A stretch of DNA of 64,000 nt, taken from assembly GCF_022811605.1 (NCBI RefSeq), contig NZ_CP094533.1, positions 2,294,001 through 2,358,000 of the forward strand, in the 5' to 3' direction. The notes below the pieces were generated by a model, which did not search any database, had not been told where the DNA came from, and worked only from the letters and a program-made list of their open reading frames with translations. The DNA is from Agromyces soli. Lineage in GTDB: Bacteria; Actinomycetota; Actinomycetes; Actinomycetales; Microbacteriaceae. Below, in pieces: positions 9,417-17,774 of this stretch (position 1 is the stretch's first letter; every line of letters begins with the position of its first letter). A program made the position numbers and the translations under genes.

Positions 9417-10634
9417 TCAGGCCAGGCGGAGTTCCGCCTCGATCGCGGGGGAGAGGTCGCCGCGACCCGCGACCGTGACCTCGTCGAGCCCCTGCCAGGC
9501 CGCGGCGCGGCGCAGCACCGGCACGAGCCTCGCCGCCGCCTCCACGGGCGCACCGGGCTCGGCCCAGGCGGACTGGACGCGCAGCACCCCGGCCTGCCGA
9601 TCGCTCTTCAGATCGACCCGGCCGACGATGCGCTCGTCGACGAGCAGCGGCAGGCTGTAGTACCCGAACACGCGCTGCGGCTCCGGCGTGTAGATCTCGA
9701 TGCGGTAGTGGAAGTCGAACATGCGCTCGGTGCGCGGGCGGAACCACACCACCGGGTCGAACGGCGACAGCAGCGCGGTCGCCTCGACTCGGCGCGGGCG
9801 GCGGGCGTCGCGGTGCAGCCAGCTCGGCGTCGCCTTCGAACCGGTGCGCCAACCGGGCACCTCGACGGGCAGGAGCACGCCCGCCTCCTCGAGCTCGTCG
9901 ATCGCGCGCCGGACCGGCGCGCGCTTCATGCGCCAGTAGTCGGCGAGGTCGGCCTCGGTGCCGATACCGAGGGCGGATGCCGCCAACTCGACGAGCTCGC
10001 GGACCGCCTCCGGCTCGGGCGGCGCCGCGTCGATGAGCTCGCTCGGCAGCGCCTGCTCGGGCAGCGCGTAGACCCGCTCGAAGCGGCGCCGCTCGACGCA
10101 CACCACGTCGCCGGTGCGGAACATCATCTCGAGGGTGCGCTTGACGTCGGACCAGCCCCACCAGGGGCCGCGCCGCTCGTTCGCGTCGTGCTCGATCTCG
10201 CTCGCCCGCAGCGGGCCCTTCGCCGCGAGCTCGGAGCGCAGCCACCCCGCGAGGCCCCGGTCGTCGGCGACCCAGCCGCCCCAGTCCTCGCCGCGGTCGC
10301 GGTACTCGGCCCGGCGGAACTCGAAGAGCGGCCAGAGCCGCCGCGGGATGAACGCCGCCTGATGCGCCCAGTACTCGACGGTGCGACCGCGACGGCCGTA
10401 GGTGAACCGGTCGAGCGCTCCGCGGTCGTAGTGACCGAGGCGGCTGAACGCGGGGAGGTAGTGGCTGCGCTCGAACACGTTCACCGAGTCGATCTGCAGC
10501 AGCCCGAGCCGGTCGACCACGCCGCCGACCGCCCGCGGGCCGGCGGCCTCGCCGTGCTCGAAGACGGGCTTGCCGATGCCCTGCGCGGCGAGCGCGATGC
10601 GACGGGCGAGCGCGGGGCTGACGGTGTCGACCAT
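9417..10634 (-). CDS. AlkX/YcaQ-family DNA glycosylase (winged-helix, crosslink repair)
   Basis: A protein of the HTH_42/YcaQ family. E. coli YcaQ and Streptomyces AlkZ remove DNA interstrand crosslinks and bulky alkylated bases. The catalytic motif QxD is visible as LGLLQIDSVNV near residue 44, followed by RSHYLPAFSRLG and, further on, the conserved PFDPVVWFRPRTERMFDFHYRIEIY region (split here only for description). The start at 10634 (405 residues) is preferred because homologues begin close to LARRIALAAQGIGKP; an ATG at 10664 would add ten residues. Stand-alone gene on the minus strand. Confidence 0.85.
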   Translation of the reverse strand: MVDTVSPALARRIALAAQGIGKPVFEHGEAAGPRAVGGVVDRLGLLQIDSVNVFERSHYLPAFSRLGHYDRGALDRFTYGRRGRTVEYWAHQAAFIPRRLWPLFEFRRAEYRDRGEDWGGWVADDRGLAGWLRSELAAKGPLRASEIEHDANERRGPWWGWSDVKRTLEMMFRTGDVVCVERRRFERVYALPEQALPSELIDAAPPEPEAVRELVELAASALGIGTEADLADYWRMKRAPVRRAIDELEEAGVLLPVEVPGWRTGSKATPSWLHRDARRPRRVEATALLSPFDPVVWFRPRTERMFDFHYRIEIYTPEPQRVFGYYSLPLLVDERIVGRVDLKSDRQAGVLRVQSAWAEPGAPVEAAARLVPVLRRAAAWQGLDEVTVAGRGDLSPAIEAELRLA

Positions 10635-10732
10635 GTCCGCGAGGCTACCGGGCGCGGCCGACATCCGCCCGGGCTGCGCGTCGTCCGGCGGCCCGCCCGA
10701 GCTCGCATGCCGGTGCCGGAATGGGCCGCATT

Positions 10733-10738
10733 TAGACT
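10733..10738 (+). promoter_or_regulatory. -10 element TAGACT, leaderless start
   Basis: TAGACT ends 6 bases before the ATG at 10745, so the transcript for the permease-ilvA pair is probably leaderless. Confidence 0.5.
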
Positions 10739-10744
10739 GGAGCG

Positions 10745-11983
10745 ATGGAGGACTCGAAGGGGCGGGCTCGAGGCAGGTTCCTGCGACGGTCGCGATCGGC
10801 CGACGCGGAGGCGACGAGGCACGAGGCCCCCGACGAACGCGACGCCCGAGAGGGCGTGCCCTACGGCATGCGGCTCGCCGCGGCCTGGTCCTGGCGGCTG
10901 CTCCTCGTCGGCGGCGTCGTCGCGGTCGTGATCTTCCTCGTCATCCAGCTCCGGCTCATCGTCATCCCGCTGCTCGTCGCCGTGCTGCTCTCGGCGCTGC
11001 TCGTGCCGTTCAGCCAGTTCCTGCAGCGTCACCGCTGGCCCAAGTGGCTCTCCGTCGCGACCGCGATGGTGGCGATGCTCGCCGTCGTCGGGGGCCTGCT
11101 GACGCTCGGCATCTGGCAGATCGCCCGCGGTTCCGACGAGCTCGCCGCGCAGTCGCTCACCGCCTGGGAAGACCTCAAGGTCTGGCTCCTCGAGGGGCCC
11201 TTCCACATCACCGAGACGCAGCTGAACGACTGGGTCGGTCAGGCCGTCACGGCGATCCAGGAGGACTCGGGCGTGCTGTGGAGCGGCGCGCTCTCGGTCG
11301 GCTCGAGCTTCGGCCACTTCCTCGCCGGCATGCTGCTCGCCCTGTTCGCGACGCTGTTCATCCTCATCGACGGGCGCGGCATCTGGCGCTGGATCGTGGG
11401 CATCTTCCCCCGTCGCGGTCGTGCGGCCATCGACGGCGCCGGGCGCGCGGGCTGGACCACGCTGCAGAACTTCGTGAAGGTGCAGATCCTCGTCGCGACC
11501 ATCGACGCGGTCGGCATCGGCCTGGGCGCCCTCCTGCTCGGCGTGCCGCTCGCGATCCCGATCGCGGTGCTCGTCTTCCTCGGTTCGTTCATCCCGATCG
11601 TCGGCGCCGTGGCCACGGGCGCCCTCGCCGTCTTCGTCGCCCTGGTCTACAACGGCTGGGTCATCGCGCTCATCATGCTCGGCGTGGTGCTTCTCGTGCA
11701 GCAGGTCGAGGGGCACGTGCTCCAGCCGCTCATCATGGGCACCGCCGTCAAGGTGCACCCGCTCGGCGTCGTGATCGCGGTCGCGACGGGCTCGCTCCTC
11801 GCCGGCATCCCCGGTGCGCTCTTCGCGGTGCCGATCGCCGCCGTCGCGAACGTCATGATCGTCTACATCGCGAAGGGCGACTGGAGGCGCGGCAGCCCGC
11901 CCGTCGACTCCGACGCGAGCTCCCCCCTCTGGCGCACCGTCCCGCAGCGTCCCGGCTTCCAACGAGGAGAACCCACCCCGTGA
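10745..11983 (+). CDS. AI-2E family transporter (PerM/YdiK type)
   Basis: A 412-residue membrane protein with a charged cytosolic N-terminus of about 45 residues, then paired N-terminal membrane helices, a long amphipathic central part and a C-terminal group of helices containing LGVPLAIPIAVLVFLGSFIP and VEGHVLQPLIMGTAVKVHPL, which are hallmark motifs. The family includes proteins proposed to export AI-2 and others acting as sodium/proton antiporters, so the substrate is open. Its stop overlaps the GTG of ilvA as GTGA. Confidence 0.85.
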   Translation: MEDSKGRARGRFLRRSRSADAEATRHEAPDERDAREGVPYGMRLAAAWSWRLLLVGGVVAVVIFLVIQLRLIVIPLLVAVLLSALLVPFSQFLQRHRWPKWLSVATAMVAMLAVVGGLLTLGIWQIARGSDELAAQSLTAWEDLKVWLLEGPFHITETQLNDWVGQAVTAIQEDSGVLWSGALSVGSSFGHFLAGMLLALFATLFILIDGRGIWRWIVGIFPRRGRAAIDGAGRAGWTTLQNFVKVQILVATIDAVGIGLGALLLGVPLAIPIAVLVFLGSFIPIVGAVATGALAVFVALVYNGWVIALIMLGVVLLVQQVEGHVLQPLIMGTAVKVHPLGVVIAVATGSLLAGIPGALFAVPIAAVANVMIVYIAKGDWRRGSPPVDSDASSPLWRTVPQRPGFQRGEPTP

Positions 11984-13218
11984 CCATCACCTTCCCCGGC
12001 CCCGGGCTCGCCGACTTCGAGCGCGCCCGCGAGATCGTGTCCCGCGTCGCCCGCGAGACGCCCATGGAGTCCTCCCGCTACCTCGCCCGCGTGATCGGTG
12101 CGCCCGTGCACCTGAAGTGCGAGAACCTGCAGCGCACCGGCTCCTACAAGCTCCGCGGCGCCTACCATCGCATGTCGAGCCTGAGCCCGGAGGAGCGCGA
12201 GCGCGGCGTCGTCGCGTCGTCCGCCGGCAATCACGCGCAGGGGGTCGCCTTCGCCGCCCGCGAGCTCGGCATCAAGGCGACGATCTTCATGCCCGTCGGC
12301 GTCGCCCTGCCCAAGCTCGAGGCGACCCGGGCGTACGGCGCGGACGTCATGCTCGCCGGCGCCTCCTTCGGCGAGACCCAGCAGGCCTCGATCGAGTACG
12401 CGGAGCGCACCGGAGCCGTGCTCATCCCGCCGTTCGACCACCCGGACGTCGTCGCGGGCCAGGGCACGCTCGGCCTCGAGATCCTCGAGCAGGTGCCCGA
12501 CGCCGCGACCATCGTCGTGCCGATCGGCGGCGGCGGTCTCGCCGCCGGCATCGCGAGCGCCGCGAAGCAGAAGGCGGCCGCCGAGGGCCGCACCATCCGC
12601 GTCATCGGCGTGCAGGCGGCGAACGCCGCGCCCTACCCCGTCTCGATCGACGCGGGGGAGCCGGTGCAGGTGCCGGTGCTGCCCACGATCGCCGACGGCA
12701 TCGCCGTGTACCGGCCGGGCGAGCTGAACTTCCGCATCATCCGCGAGGCCGTCGACGAGGTCGTCACCGTCGGCGAGGACGACATCGCCCGTGCCCTGCT
12801 CGTGCTGCTCGAGCGGGCGAAGCTCGTGGTGGAGCCGGCCGGCGCGGTCTCGGTGGCCGCGCTCCTCACCGGTGCGGTGCAGTCCGAGGGGCCCGTCGTG
12901 GCCATGCTCTCCGGCGGCAACATCGACCCGCTCCTCATGCAGCGCGTCATCTCGCACGGTCTCGCCGCCTCGGGCCGCTACCTCACGGTGCGCGTCGGTC
13001 TGCCCGACCGCCCCGGGCAGCTCCTCCGCATCGCGGAGCTGCTCGCCGGCTCGCATGCCAACGTCGTCGAGGTGCTGCACACCCGGCACGGCCGGGGCCT
13101 GCAGATCTCCGAGGTCGAGATCGACATCTCGGTCGAGACGCGCGGCCCCGAGCACCGCACGCAGGTCGTCGAGGTGCTCCGCAGCGCAGGCTACGCCCCC
13201 GTCGTCCTCGACGACTGA
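11980..13218 (+). CDS. ilvA: Threonine ammonia-lyase (threonine deaminase), biosynthetic-like with ACT domain
   Basis: Converts threonine to 2-oxobutanoate and ammonia, the entry to isoleucine synthesis or threonine catabolism. The protein has 412 residues. The PLP lysine is Lys57 in GSYKLRGA, the phosphate loop is GGGGLAAG, and SAGNHAQGVA is present. A single C-terminal ACT domain (about residues 330-412, beginning YLTVRVGLPDRPGQLL) fits the shorter TdcB/IlvA class with one regulatory domain. GAGGAGA precedes the GTG by 9 bases. The GTG overlaps the upstream permease stop, so the two are coupled. Confidence 0.93.
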   Translation: MTITFPGPGLADFERAREIVSRVARETPMESSRYLARVIGAPVHLKCENLQRTGSYKLRGAYHRMSSLSPEERERGVVASSAGNHAQGVAFAARELGIKATIFMPVGVALPKLEATRAYGADVMLAGASFGETQQASIEYAERTGAVLIPPFDHPDVVAGQGTLGLEILEQVPDAATIVVPIGGGGLAAGIASAAKQKAAAEGRTIRVIGVQAANAAPYPVSIDAGEPVQVPVLPTIADGIAVYRPGELNFRIIREAVDEVVTVGEDDIARALLVLLERAKLVVEPAGAVSVAALLTGAVQSEGPVVAMLSGGNIDPLLMQRVISHGLAASGRYLTVRVGLPDRPGQLLRIAELLAGSHANVVEVLHTRHGRGLQISEVEIDISVETRGPEHRTQVVEVLRSAGYAPVVLDD

Positions 13219-13253
13219 CGGCCGGGTCGCGGCGCGCGACCGACCCACACGCA

Positions 13254-13284
13254 GGATGCCCCGGGCGATTCGCCCGGGGCATCC
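13254..13284. terminator. Bidirectional stem-loop between ilvA and greA
   Basis: A perfect 14-bp stem, GGATGCCCCGGGCG and its complement, closes a 3-base loop. It lies between the convergent stops of ilvA and greA. The partial T run TCGTTCGTCG follows. It shares its outer ten bases with the hairpin at 21654. Confidence 0.8.
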
Positions 13285-13305
13285 GTCGTTCGTCGACCGG
13301 GTCGG

Positions 13306-13797
13306 CTACGCGCCGTCCCAGGTCTCGACGCGCACGATCTCGACCGCGATCTCGCGGCCGTTCGGCGCTTCGTAGCTGGTCTTCTCGCCGACCTTCAGGC
13401 CGAGGATGGCGGCGCCGAGCGGGGACTGCTCGCTGAACACGTCGAGCTCGGAGTCGCCCGCGATCTCGCGGCTGCCGATCAGGAACGTCTCTTCGTCACC
13501 GGCGATGACGGCCGTGATGACGGTGCCGGACTCGACGATGCCCTTGGACGCGGGCGCCTCGCCCACCTGCGCGTGCTTCAGCAGCTCGGCGAGCTGACGG
13601 ATGCGCGCCTCCTGCTTGCCCTGCTCGTCCTTGGCGGCGTGGTAGCCGCCGTTCTCCTTGAGGTCGCCCTCTTCACGAGCGGCCTCGATGCGCTTGGCGA
13701 TCTCCTCGCGACCGTGCGTGGAGAGGTGCTCGAGCTCGCCGGCGAGCCGGTCGTAGGCCTCCTGGGTCAGCCAGGTGACGGTGGCGTCCTGCGCCAT
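13306..13797 (-). CDS. greA: Transcription elongation factor GreA
   Basis: Rescues backtracked RNA polymerase by stimulating transcript cleavage through the secondary channel. It has 163 residues: an N-terminal antiparallel coiled coil with the acidic tip EAAREEGDLKENGGYHAAK, and a C-terminal FKBP-like domain with SPLGAAILGLKVGEKTSYEAPNG. The ATG at 13797 has AGGAG 9 bases upstream. A start two codons earlier is open but would misplace the ribosome site. It lies next to DUF4307, as in many actinobacteria. Confidence 0.95.
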   Translation of the reverse strand: MAQDATVTWLTQEAYDRLAGELEHLSTHGREEIAKRIEAAREEGDLKENGGYHAAKDEQGKQEARIRQLAELLKHAQVGEAPASKGIVESGTVITAVIAGDEETFLIGSREIAGDSELDVFSEQSPLGAAILGLKVGEKTSYEAPNGREIAVEIVRVETWDGA

Positions 13798-13872
13798 GGT
13801 GCACACTCCTGTTCGGAACTGCGTCCGGAATAGACGTGTCGCCCCGGCGGATGCCGGAGCGAATCTCCAATG

Positions 13873-14346
13873 TTAGGTGAGCCAGCACCTGTTGATCAAA
13901 CCGGTGTTCGCCTCCTGCGCGGTGCGGACGGTCTCCGTGAACTCGCGGATCGGCTTGTCCGAGGCGGGGATCTCGACGACCTTCCAGCCGACGACGGTGA
14001 AGTCCTCGTTGAACGCCTGCACGATGCACGCGGTCTCGTTGCCCGCGGGGACCGAGAGCTGCCAGGTCACCTCGACGGCGCGCTCGTCGGGCAGCAGCAC
14101 GTGTCCGAGGTCGGTCGCCTGGATCTGCGGTTTGCTGCCGTCGAGCCCGGCCCACACGACCCAGGCGACGAGCACGATCGCGACGGCGGCGCCGCCGAGC
14201 ACGAGCAGCAGGCGGTCGCGCGAACGGTTGCGCTTCGTGCGACCGTAGCGGGCCTCGATCGCCTCGGAGGGCGCCGCGGGGGTGTCGGCATCGGCGGGCG
14301 ACCGTCGGTCGCTCGGCGCGGATGCCGCGGCGTCGGCAGGGCTCAC
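13873..14346 (-). CDS. DUF4307 membrane-anchored protein
   Basis: A 157-residue protein with a disordered acidic/Ala-rich N-terminus, the motif IEARYGRTKR before a single membrane segment (LLLVLGGAAVAIVLVAWVV), and an extracytoplasmic beta-rich domain with two cysteines (ACIVQAFNE and INRCW). The domain layout matches DUF4307 (Rv1081c type). Function unknown. The GTG start has GAAGGAG 6 bases upstream. It is transcribed from the divergent promoter at 14384. Confidence 0.85.
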   Translation of the reverse strand: MSPADAAASAPSDRRSPADADTPAAPSEAIEARYGRTKRNRSRDRLLLVLGGAAVAIVLVAWVVWAGLDGSKPQIQATDLGHVLLPDERAVEVTWQLSVPAGNETACIVQAFNEDFTVVGWKVVEIPASDKPIREFTETVRTAQEANTGLINRCWLT

Positions 14347-14371
14347 TCGGGCTCCTTCGAGGTGGATCGAC

Positions 14372-14389
14372 TAGGCTGCATCCAGCCTA
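14372..14389. promoter_or_regulatory. Overlapping divergent -10 elements forming a palindrome
   Basis: TAGGCTG-CATC-CAGCCTA is a perfect inverted repeat in which each arm supplies a TAGGCT -10 hexamer, one for each strand. The plus promoter would serve the small membrane protein at 14414 and the minus promoter DUF4307 at 14346. Both genes have Shine-Dalgarno sequences and leaders of about 30 bases. Confidence 0.55.
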
Positions 14390-14413
14390 ACGCCGCCCCC
14401 TGAAGGGATCCCG

Positions 14414-14758
14414 ATGTTCCTGTCCTCCGCCGTTTCCGCGCTCTCCGCCGCCGTCGTCGCGGCAGAGAAGGAGGAGTTCGACCCGAACACGGTGACGCCC
14501 GGCGTCATGGGCTTCGTCGTCACGTTCCTCGTGATGATCGCGGTGCTGCTGCTGATCCTCGACATGACCCGCCGCATCCGCCGCACGAACTACCGTGCGC
14601 AGGTGCAGGAGCAGCTCGACGCCGAGGAGCGCGCCGCCGAGGCCGAGTCCGAGGGCGCCGCCGAGTCGAGCGACGCGGGCGAGCCGACGGCCGCCGGCGC
14701 CTCGGAGGACGCCGCGCCGGCGGATCCCGCCGAGCCCGGCGCCGCGAAGCGCGACTGA
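14414..14758 (+). CDS. Small single-pass membrane protein (Rv1083-like)
   Basis: A 114-residue protein with one membrane segment (VMGFVVTFLVMIAVLLLILDM), then a basic RRIRRTNYRAQ stretch and a long acidic Ala/Glu tail, so the C-terminus is probably cytosolic and disordered. Position and layout match the small membrane protein that lies near mca in Mycobacterium, but function is unknown. GAAGGGA lies 7 bases before the ATG. Its neighbour mca is not present here. Confidence 0.75.
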   Translation: MFLSSAVSALSAAVVAAEKEEFDPNTVTPGVMGFVVTFLVMIAVLLLILDMTRRIRRTNYRAQVQEQLDAEERAAEAESEGAAESSDAGEPTAAGASEDAAPADPAEPGAAKRD

Positions 14759-14774
14759 CCGCGCGACCGCCGAG

Positions 14775-15581
14775 TCAGCCCGCGTTGTAGGCGGGCGCGA
14801 GCGCGATCAGCAGCGTCGCGGTCCAGTGGCACATGAAGGCCAGCACCGTGCACACGTGGAAGATCTCGTGGAAGCCGAAGTGCCCGGGCCACGGGTTCGG
14901 CCGCTTGATGCCGTAGACGACCGCGCCGATCGTGTAGAGCACGCCGCCGACGATCACGAGCACCATCATCGCGACGTTCGCGGCGAGCAGGTCGGCGAGG
15001 TACATGACCGCGGCCCAGCCGAGCAGCAGGTAGAGCGGCACGTAGAGCCAGCGCGGCGCCGTGATCCAGAAGACGCGGAAGCCGATGCCGAGCAGGGCGC
15101 CCGCCCAGACGATCGCGAGCAGCACGAAGCCCTTCTCGGGCGGCAGCGCGAGCACCGCGAGCGGCGTGTAGGTGCCCGCGATCAGCAGGAAGATGTTCGC
15201 GTGGTCGATGCGCTTCAGGATGACCTTCGTGCGCGGCTTCCAGTTGAAGCGGTGGTAGAGCGCCGAGTTGCCGAACAGCAGCATCGAGGTGAGCATGAAC
15301 ACGGCCGAGGCCCACTTCGCCGGGGCGCCGTGAGCGAGCGTGATGAGCACGATGCCCGCCGCGATGGTGACCGGAAACGTGCCCGCGTGGATCCAGCCGC
15401 GCCAGCTCGGCTTCAGTTCGGCCGGGTTGGCGAGCGAGGCATCGAGCAGCGGGATGTTCGGCAGCTCGGGGCCGCGGCCCTCGTCGCGGGCGACTGCGGC
15501 GTCGGAGGCGTCGAGCTCGGCGAGCGGGTGCTCGAGCCGCTCGGCGACGTCTTCGGGCTCGCGCGCGTCGGTGGGGGTCAT
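14775..15581 (-). CDS. trhA: TrhA/hemolysin III family membrane protein
   Basis: A 268-residue protein of the PAQR/hemolysin III family with seven predicted membrane segments after a 65-residue soluble N-terminus, which is longer than usual. The metal-binding pattern is complete: GNSALYHR (Ser and His), and HFGFHEIFH near the C-terminus. TrhA proteins affect membrane energetics and lipid order in bacteria; haemolysis is not implied. TACGCT (15588-15593) lies 6 bases before the ATG, a leaderless arrangement. The gene is divergent from the prenyl transferase, as in Mycobacterium (Rv1085c/Rv1086). Confidence 0.88.
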   Translation of the reverse strand: MTPTDAREPEDVAERLEHPLAELDASDAAVARDEGRGPELPNIPLLDASLANPAELKPSWRGWIHAGTFPVTIAAGIVLITLAHGAPAKWASAVFMLTSMLLFGNSALYHRFNWKPRTKVILKRIDHANIFLLIAGTYTPLAVLALPPEKGFVLLAIVWAGALLGIGFRVFWITAPRWLYVPLYLLLGWAAVMYLADLLAANVAMMVLVIVGGVLYTIGAVVYGIKRPNPWPGHFGFHEIFHVCTVLAFMCHWTATLLIALAPAYNAG

Positions 15582-15587
15582 GAGCCA

Positions 15588-15593
15588 AGCGTA
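15588..15593 (-). promoter_or_regulatory. -10 element TACGCT for trhA
   Basis: On the minus strand TACGCT is followed by 6 bases and then the ATG of trhA at 15581. Confidence 0.45.
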
Positions 15594-15641
15594 GGGCGTG
15601 GCCCATCACGATCCGCTGTGAGTGTCGACCCCCTGTGGGGG

Positions 15642-15647
15642 TAGCGT
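15642..15647 (+). promoter_or_regulatory. -10 element TAGCGT for the prenyl transferase
   Basis: TAGCGT ends 6 bases before the GTG at 15654, which predicts a leaderless mRNA and supports this start. Confidence 0.5.
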
Positions 15648-15653
15648 AGTCGG

Positions 15654-16439
15654 GTGCAGAACAGCGATCGGTCCCTTGGTCGCGGTCTCCTCTACCGGAT
15701 GTATCAACGGCGCCTGCAGCGGGGCCTCGGTCCCGGGTCGGTGCCGCGGCACGTCGCGATGATCATCGACGGCAACCGGCGCTGGGCGAAGCAGCTCGGC
15801 TACGACACCGCGGCGCACGGGCATCGGGCCGGCGCGGCGAAGATGCGCGAGTTCCTGGAGTGGTGCGACGACCTCGGCATCCGCGTCGTCACCCTCTATC
15901 TGCTCTCGAGCGACAACCTCAGCAACCGCGCCCCCGACGAGCTGGCCGACCTCATCGAGATCATCGCGGAGCTCGCCGAGGAGCTCAGCCACTACCGGGA
16001 CTGGCGGGTGCAGCACGTCGGCAGCGATGCCGGGCTCCCCGCGCCGCTCGTCGCGGCGCTCGACGCCGCCGAGCACCGCACCGCCGACAAGCGCGGCCTG
16101 CACGTGAACCTCGCCGTCGGGTACGGCGGGCGCACCGAGATCACCGATGCGATGCGGGCGATCGTCGCCGCCCACCACGCGGAGGGCCGCAGCCTCGAGG
16201 ACCTCGCCGAGCGGCTCACGCCCGACCTCATCGGCGAGCACCTCTACACCGGCGGCCAGCCGGACCCCGACCTCGTGATCCGCACCTCGGGCGAGCAGCG
16301 GCTCAGCGACTTCATGCTCTGGCAGTCGGCGCACAGCGAGTTCTACTTCGTCGAGGCGCTCGGGCCCGATCTGCGCAAGGTCGACTTCCTCCGGGCCCTT
16401 CGCGACTACGCCAAGCGGCACCGGCGCTTCGGCGGCTGA
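15654..16439 (+). CDS. Isoprenyl transferase (cis-prenyltransferase, UppS/Z-FPP synthase family)
   Basis: Condenses isopentenyl diphosphate onto an allylic diphosphate in cis. The protein has 261 residues. The catalytic Asp39 lies in MIIDGNRRWAK, and the substrate motif RTSGEQRLSDFMLWQSAHSE is intact. Actinobacteria usually carry two such enzymes, a short-chain Z-FPP synthase and the undecaprenyl/decaprenyl synthase. The position next to trhA matches the short-chain Rv1086 locus, so this may be the short-chain enzyme; that is inferred from order only. Confidence 0.9.
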   Translation: MQNSDRSLGRGLLYRMYQRRLQRGLGPGSVPRHVAMIIDGNRRWAKQLGYDTAAHGHRAGAAKMREFLEWCDDLGIRVVTLYLLSSDNLSNRAPDELADLIEIIAELAEELSHYRDWRVQHVGSDAGLPAPLVAALDAAEHRTADKRGLHVNLAVGYGGRTEITDAMRAIVAAHHAEGRSLEDLAERLTPDLIGEHLYTGGQPDPDLVIRTSGEQRLSDFMLWQSAHSEFYFVEALGPDLRKVDFLRALRDYAKRHRRFGG

Positions 16440-16548
16440 ACCGCCCCGAGCCGATCCGGTGCGAGCGGCCGAGCCGTCCGGCCGGTCGGTACGAGCGCTG
16501 TTCGCTCTCCGAGCGCTATCCTCAGTGCTGGACTTGCGGAAGGGGCCC

Positions 16549-17667
16549 ATGAGCATCGAGGAGTACGCCGCCGGATTCACGGAGGAGCCGGGCTATCTCG
16601 ACTACGGTCGGATCGGCCCGATCGCCTCCGTCGCGGCGGAGGAGACGCTGGCGCTCGCGCAGGTGCTCGCCCGGGCCAGGCACGGCAGCCTCGACGTCAT
16701 GCGCGAGCAGGACGCCCGGGTGCGCAACGCCGCATCCGCGCTCCTCGGTCTGCCGAGCGAGCAGATCGTGGCGCAGCCCAACACGACCCAGGGCCTCATG
16801 CACGCGATGTTCGGGCTCACGGGTGGCGTGCTGCTCTCGGCGGGCGAGTTCCCGAGCCTGCCCATCGCGGCCGTGCGGGCCCAGGAGGCGCTGCACGCGA
16901 TCACTCCCGTGTGGCTCGAGACCGATCACGGCAAGGTCACCCCGGCGCGAATCCGCGAGCAGCTCGACCCGAGCGTGAAGGCGGTCGCGGTCAGCCTCGT
17001 CGACTCCCGCACCGGCTATCTGTGCGATCTCGAGGGCATCCGCCAGGTCATCGGCGATCGGCTCCTCATCGTCGACGCGATCCAGGGCTTCGGCGTCGTC
17101 GACGCCCCGTGGGCGCTCGCCGACGTCGTCGCGACCGGCGGCCAGAAGTGGTGCCGCGCGGGCTGGGGCACGGGCTTCCTCGCGCTCAGCGAGCGCGCGC
17201 TGGACCGACTGACGCCCGTCTTCTCCGGCTTCACCGGCACGGAGGAGGACGAGCCCTGGGGCGAGGTGCCACCGCCGGCGTCGTCGGCCAGGGCGTTCCG
17301 GGTGACGAACCCGGATCCGATCGCGGAGGCCCGCTTCGCCGTCGTGCTCGAGCAGCTCGCCCGCGTCGGCGTGCCGCAGGTGAACGCGGCGATCGCGGAG
17401 CGCGTGAGCCGGGTGATCGAGCTCGCCGACGAGTTCGCCATCGCCGTGTCCTCGTCCCGTGACGAGCACGAGCGCGCCGGCATCGTCGTCCTCGAACCGC
17501 TGGCCGAGCAGGCGACGATCCTCTCCGCGTCGCTGCACAACCACGGCGTCACCGCGACGAGCCGGCAGGGGCGGGTGCGACTCAGCGTGCACGCGGGCAC
17601 CACCGAGGAGACGCTCGGCATGCTGCGCGACGCGCTCGTCTCCTACGCCACCGCCGCCAGCTACTGA
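16549..17667 (+). CDS. PLP-dependent aminotransferase class V-fold protein
   Basis: A 372-residue enzyme of the class V aminotransferase/cysteine desulfurase fold. The presumed PLP lysine is in TGGQKWCRAGWG, with the Asp in LLIVDAIQGFG pairing to the pyridine nitrogen and an early QPNTTQGLMH phosphate-binding stretch. No cysteine desulfurase loop with a catalytic cysteine is present near the C-terminus, so desulfurase activity is unlikely. The substrate is unknown. The start at 16549 has GGAAGGGG 4 bases upstream; longer starts exist but lack such a site. Confidence 0.85.
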   Translation: MSIEEYAAGFTEEPGYLDYGRIGPIASVAAEETLALAQVLARARHGSLDVMREQDARVRNAASALLGLPSEQIVAQPNTTQGLMHAMFGLTGGVLLSAGEFPSLPIAAVRAQEALHAITPVWLETDHGKVTPARIREQLDPSVKAVAVSLVDSRTGYLCDLEGIRQVIGDRLLIVDAIQGFGVVDAPWALADVVATGGQKWCRAGWGTGFLALSERALDRLTPVFSGFTGTEEDEPWGEVPPPASSARAFRVTNPDPIAEARFAVVLEQLARVGVPQVNAAIAERVSRVIELADEFAIAVSSSRDEHERAGIVVLEPLAEQATILSASLHNHGVTATSRQGRVRLSVHAGTTEETLGMLRDALVSYATAASY

Positions 17668-17681
17668 CCCTTCCTCCCTCA

Positions 17682-17774
17682 CACAACTCAGGAACATCTG
17701 CCGGTTATGGCAGACGTGGCGTTGCGGCATCCCTGGATCGGTGCGGATGCCGATTCGATGCTTCCTGAGTTGTG
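17682..17774. repeat. 93-bp inverted-repeat element with arms CACAACTCAGGAA
   Basis: Perfect 13-bp arms at 17682-17694 and 17762-17774 enclose 67 bases that contain two nested inverted repeats: TCTGCC/GGCAGA (17697-17714) and GGCATCC/GGATGCC (17726-17751). The whole could fold as a cruciform or a branched RNA. The 315-bp gap from 17668 to 17982 holds only this element, a G-rich stretch (17776-17840) and the phoH upstream region. The form resembles paired REP sequences. Confidence 0.75.

Noticed and set aside
10570..13218. An 882-codon frame running through the permease into ilvA
   Set aside because: The first part is out of frame with the AI-2E-type gene; ilvA has its own GTG at 11980 with a ribosome site.
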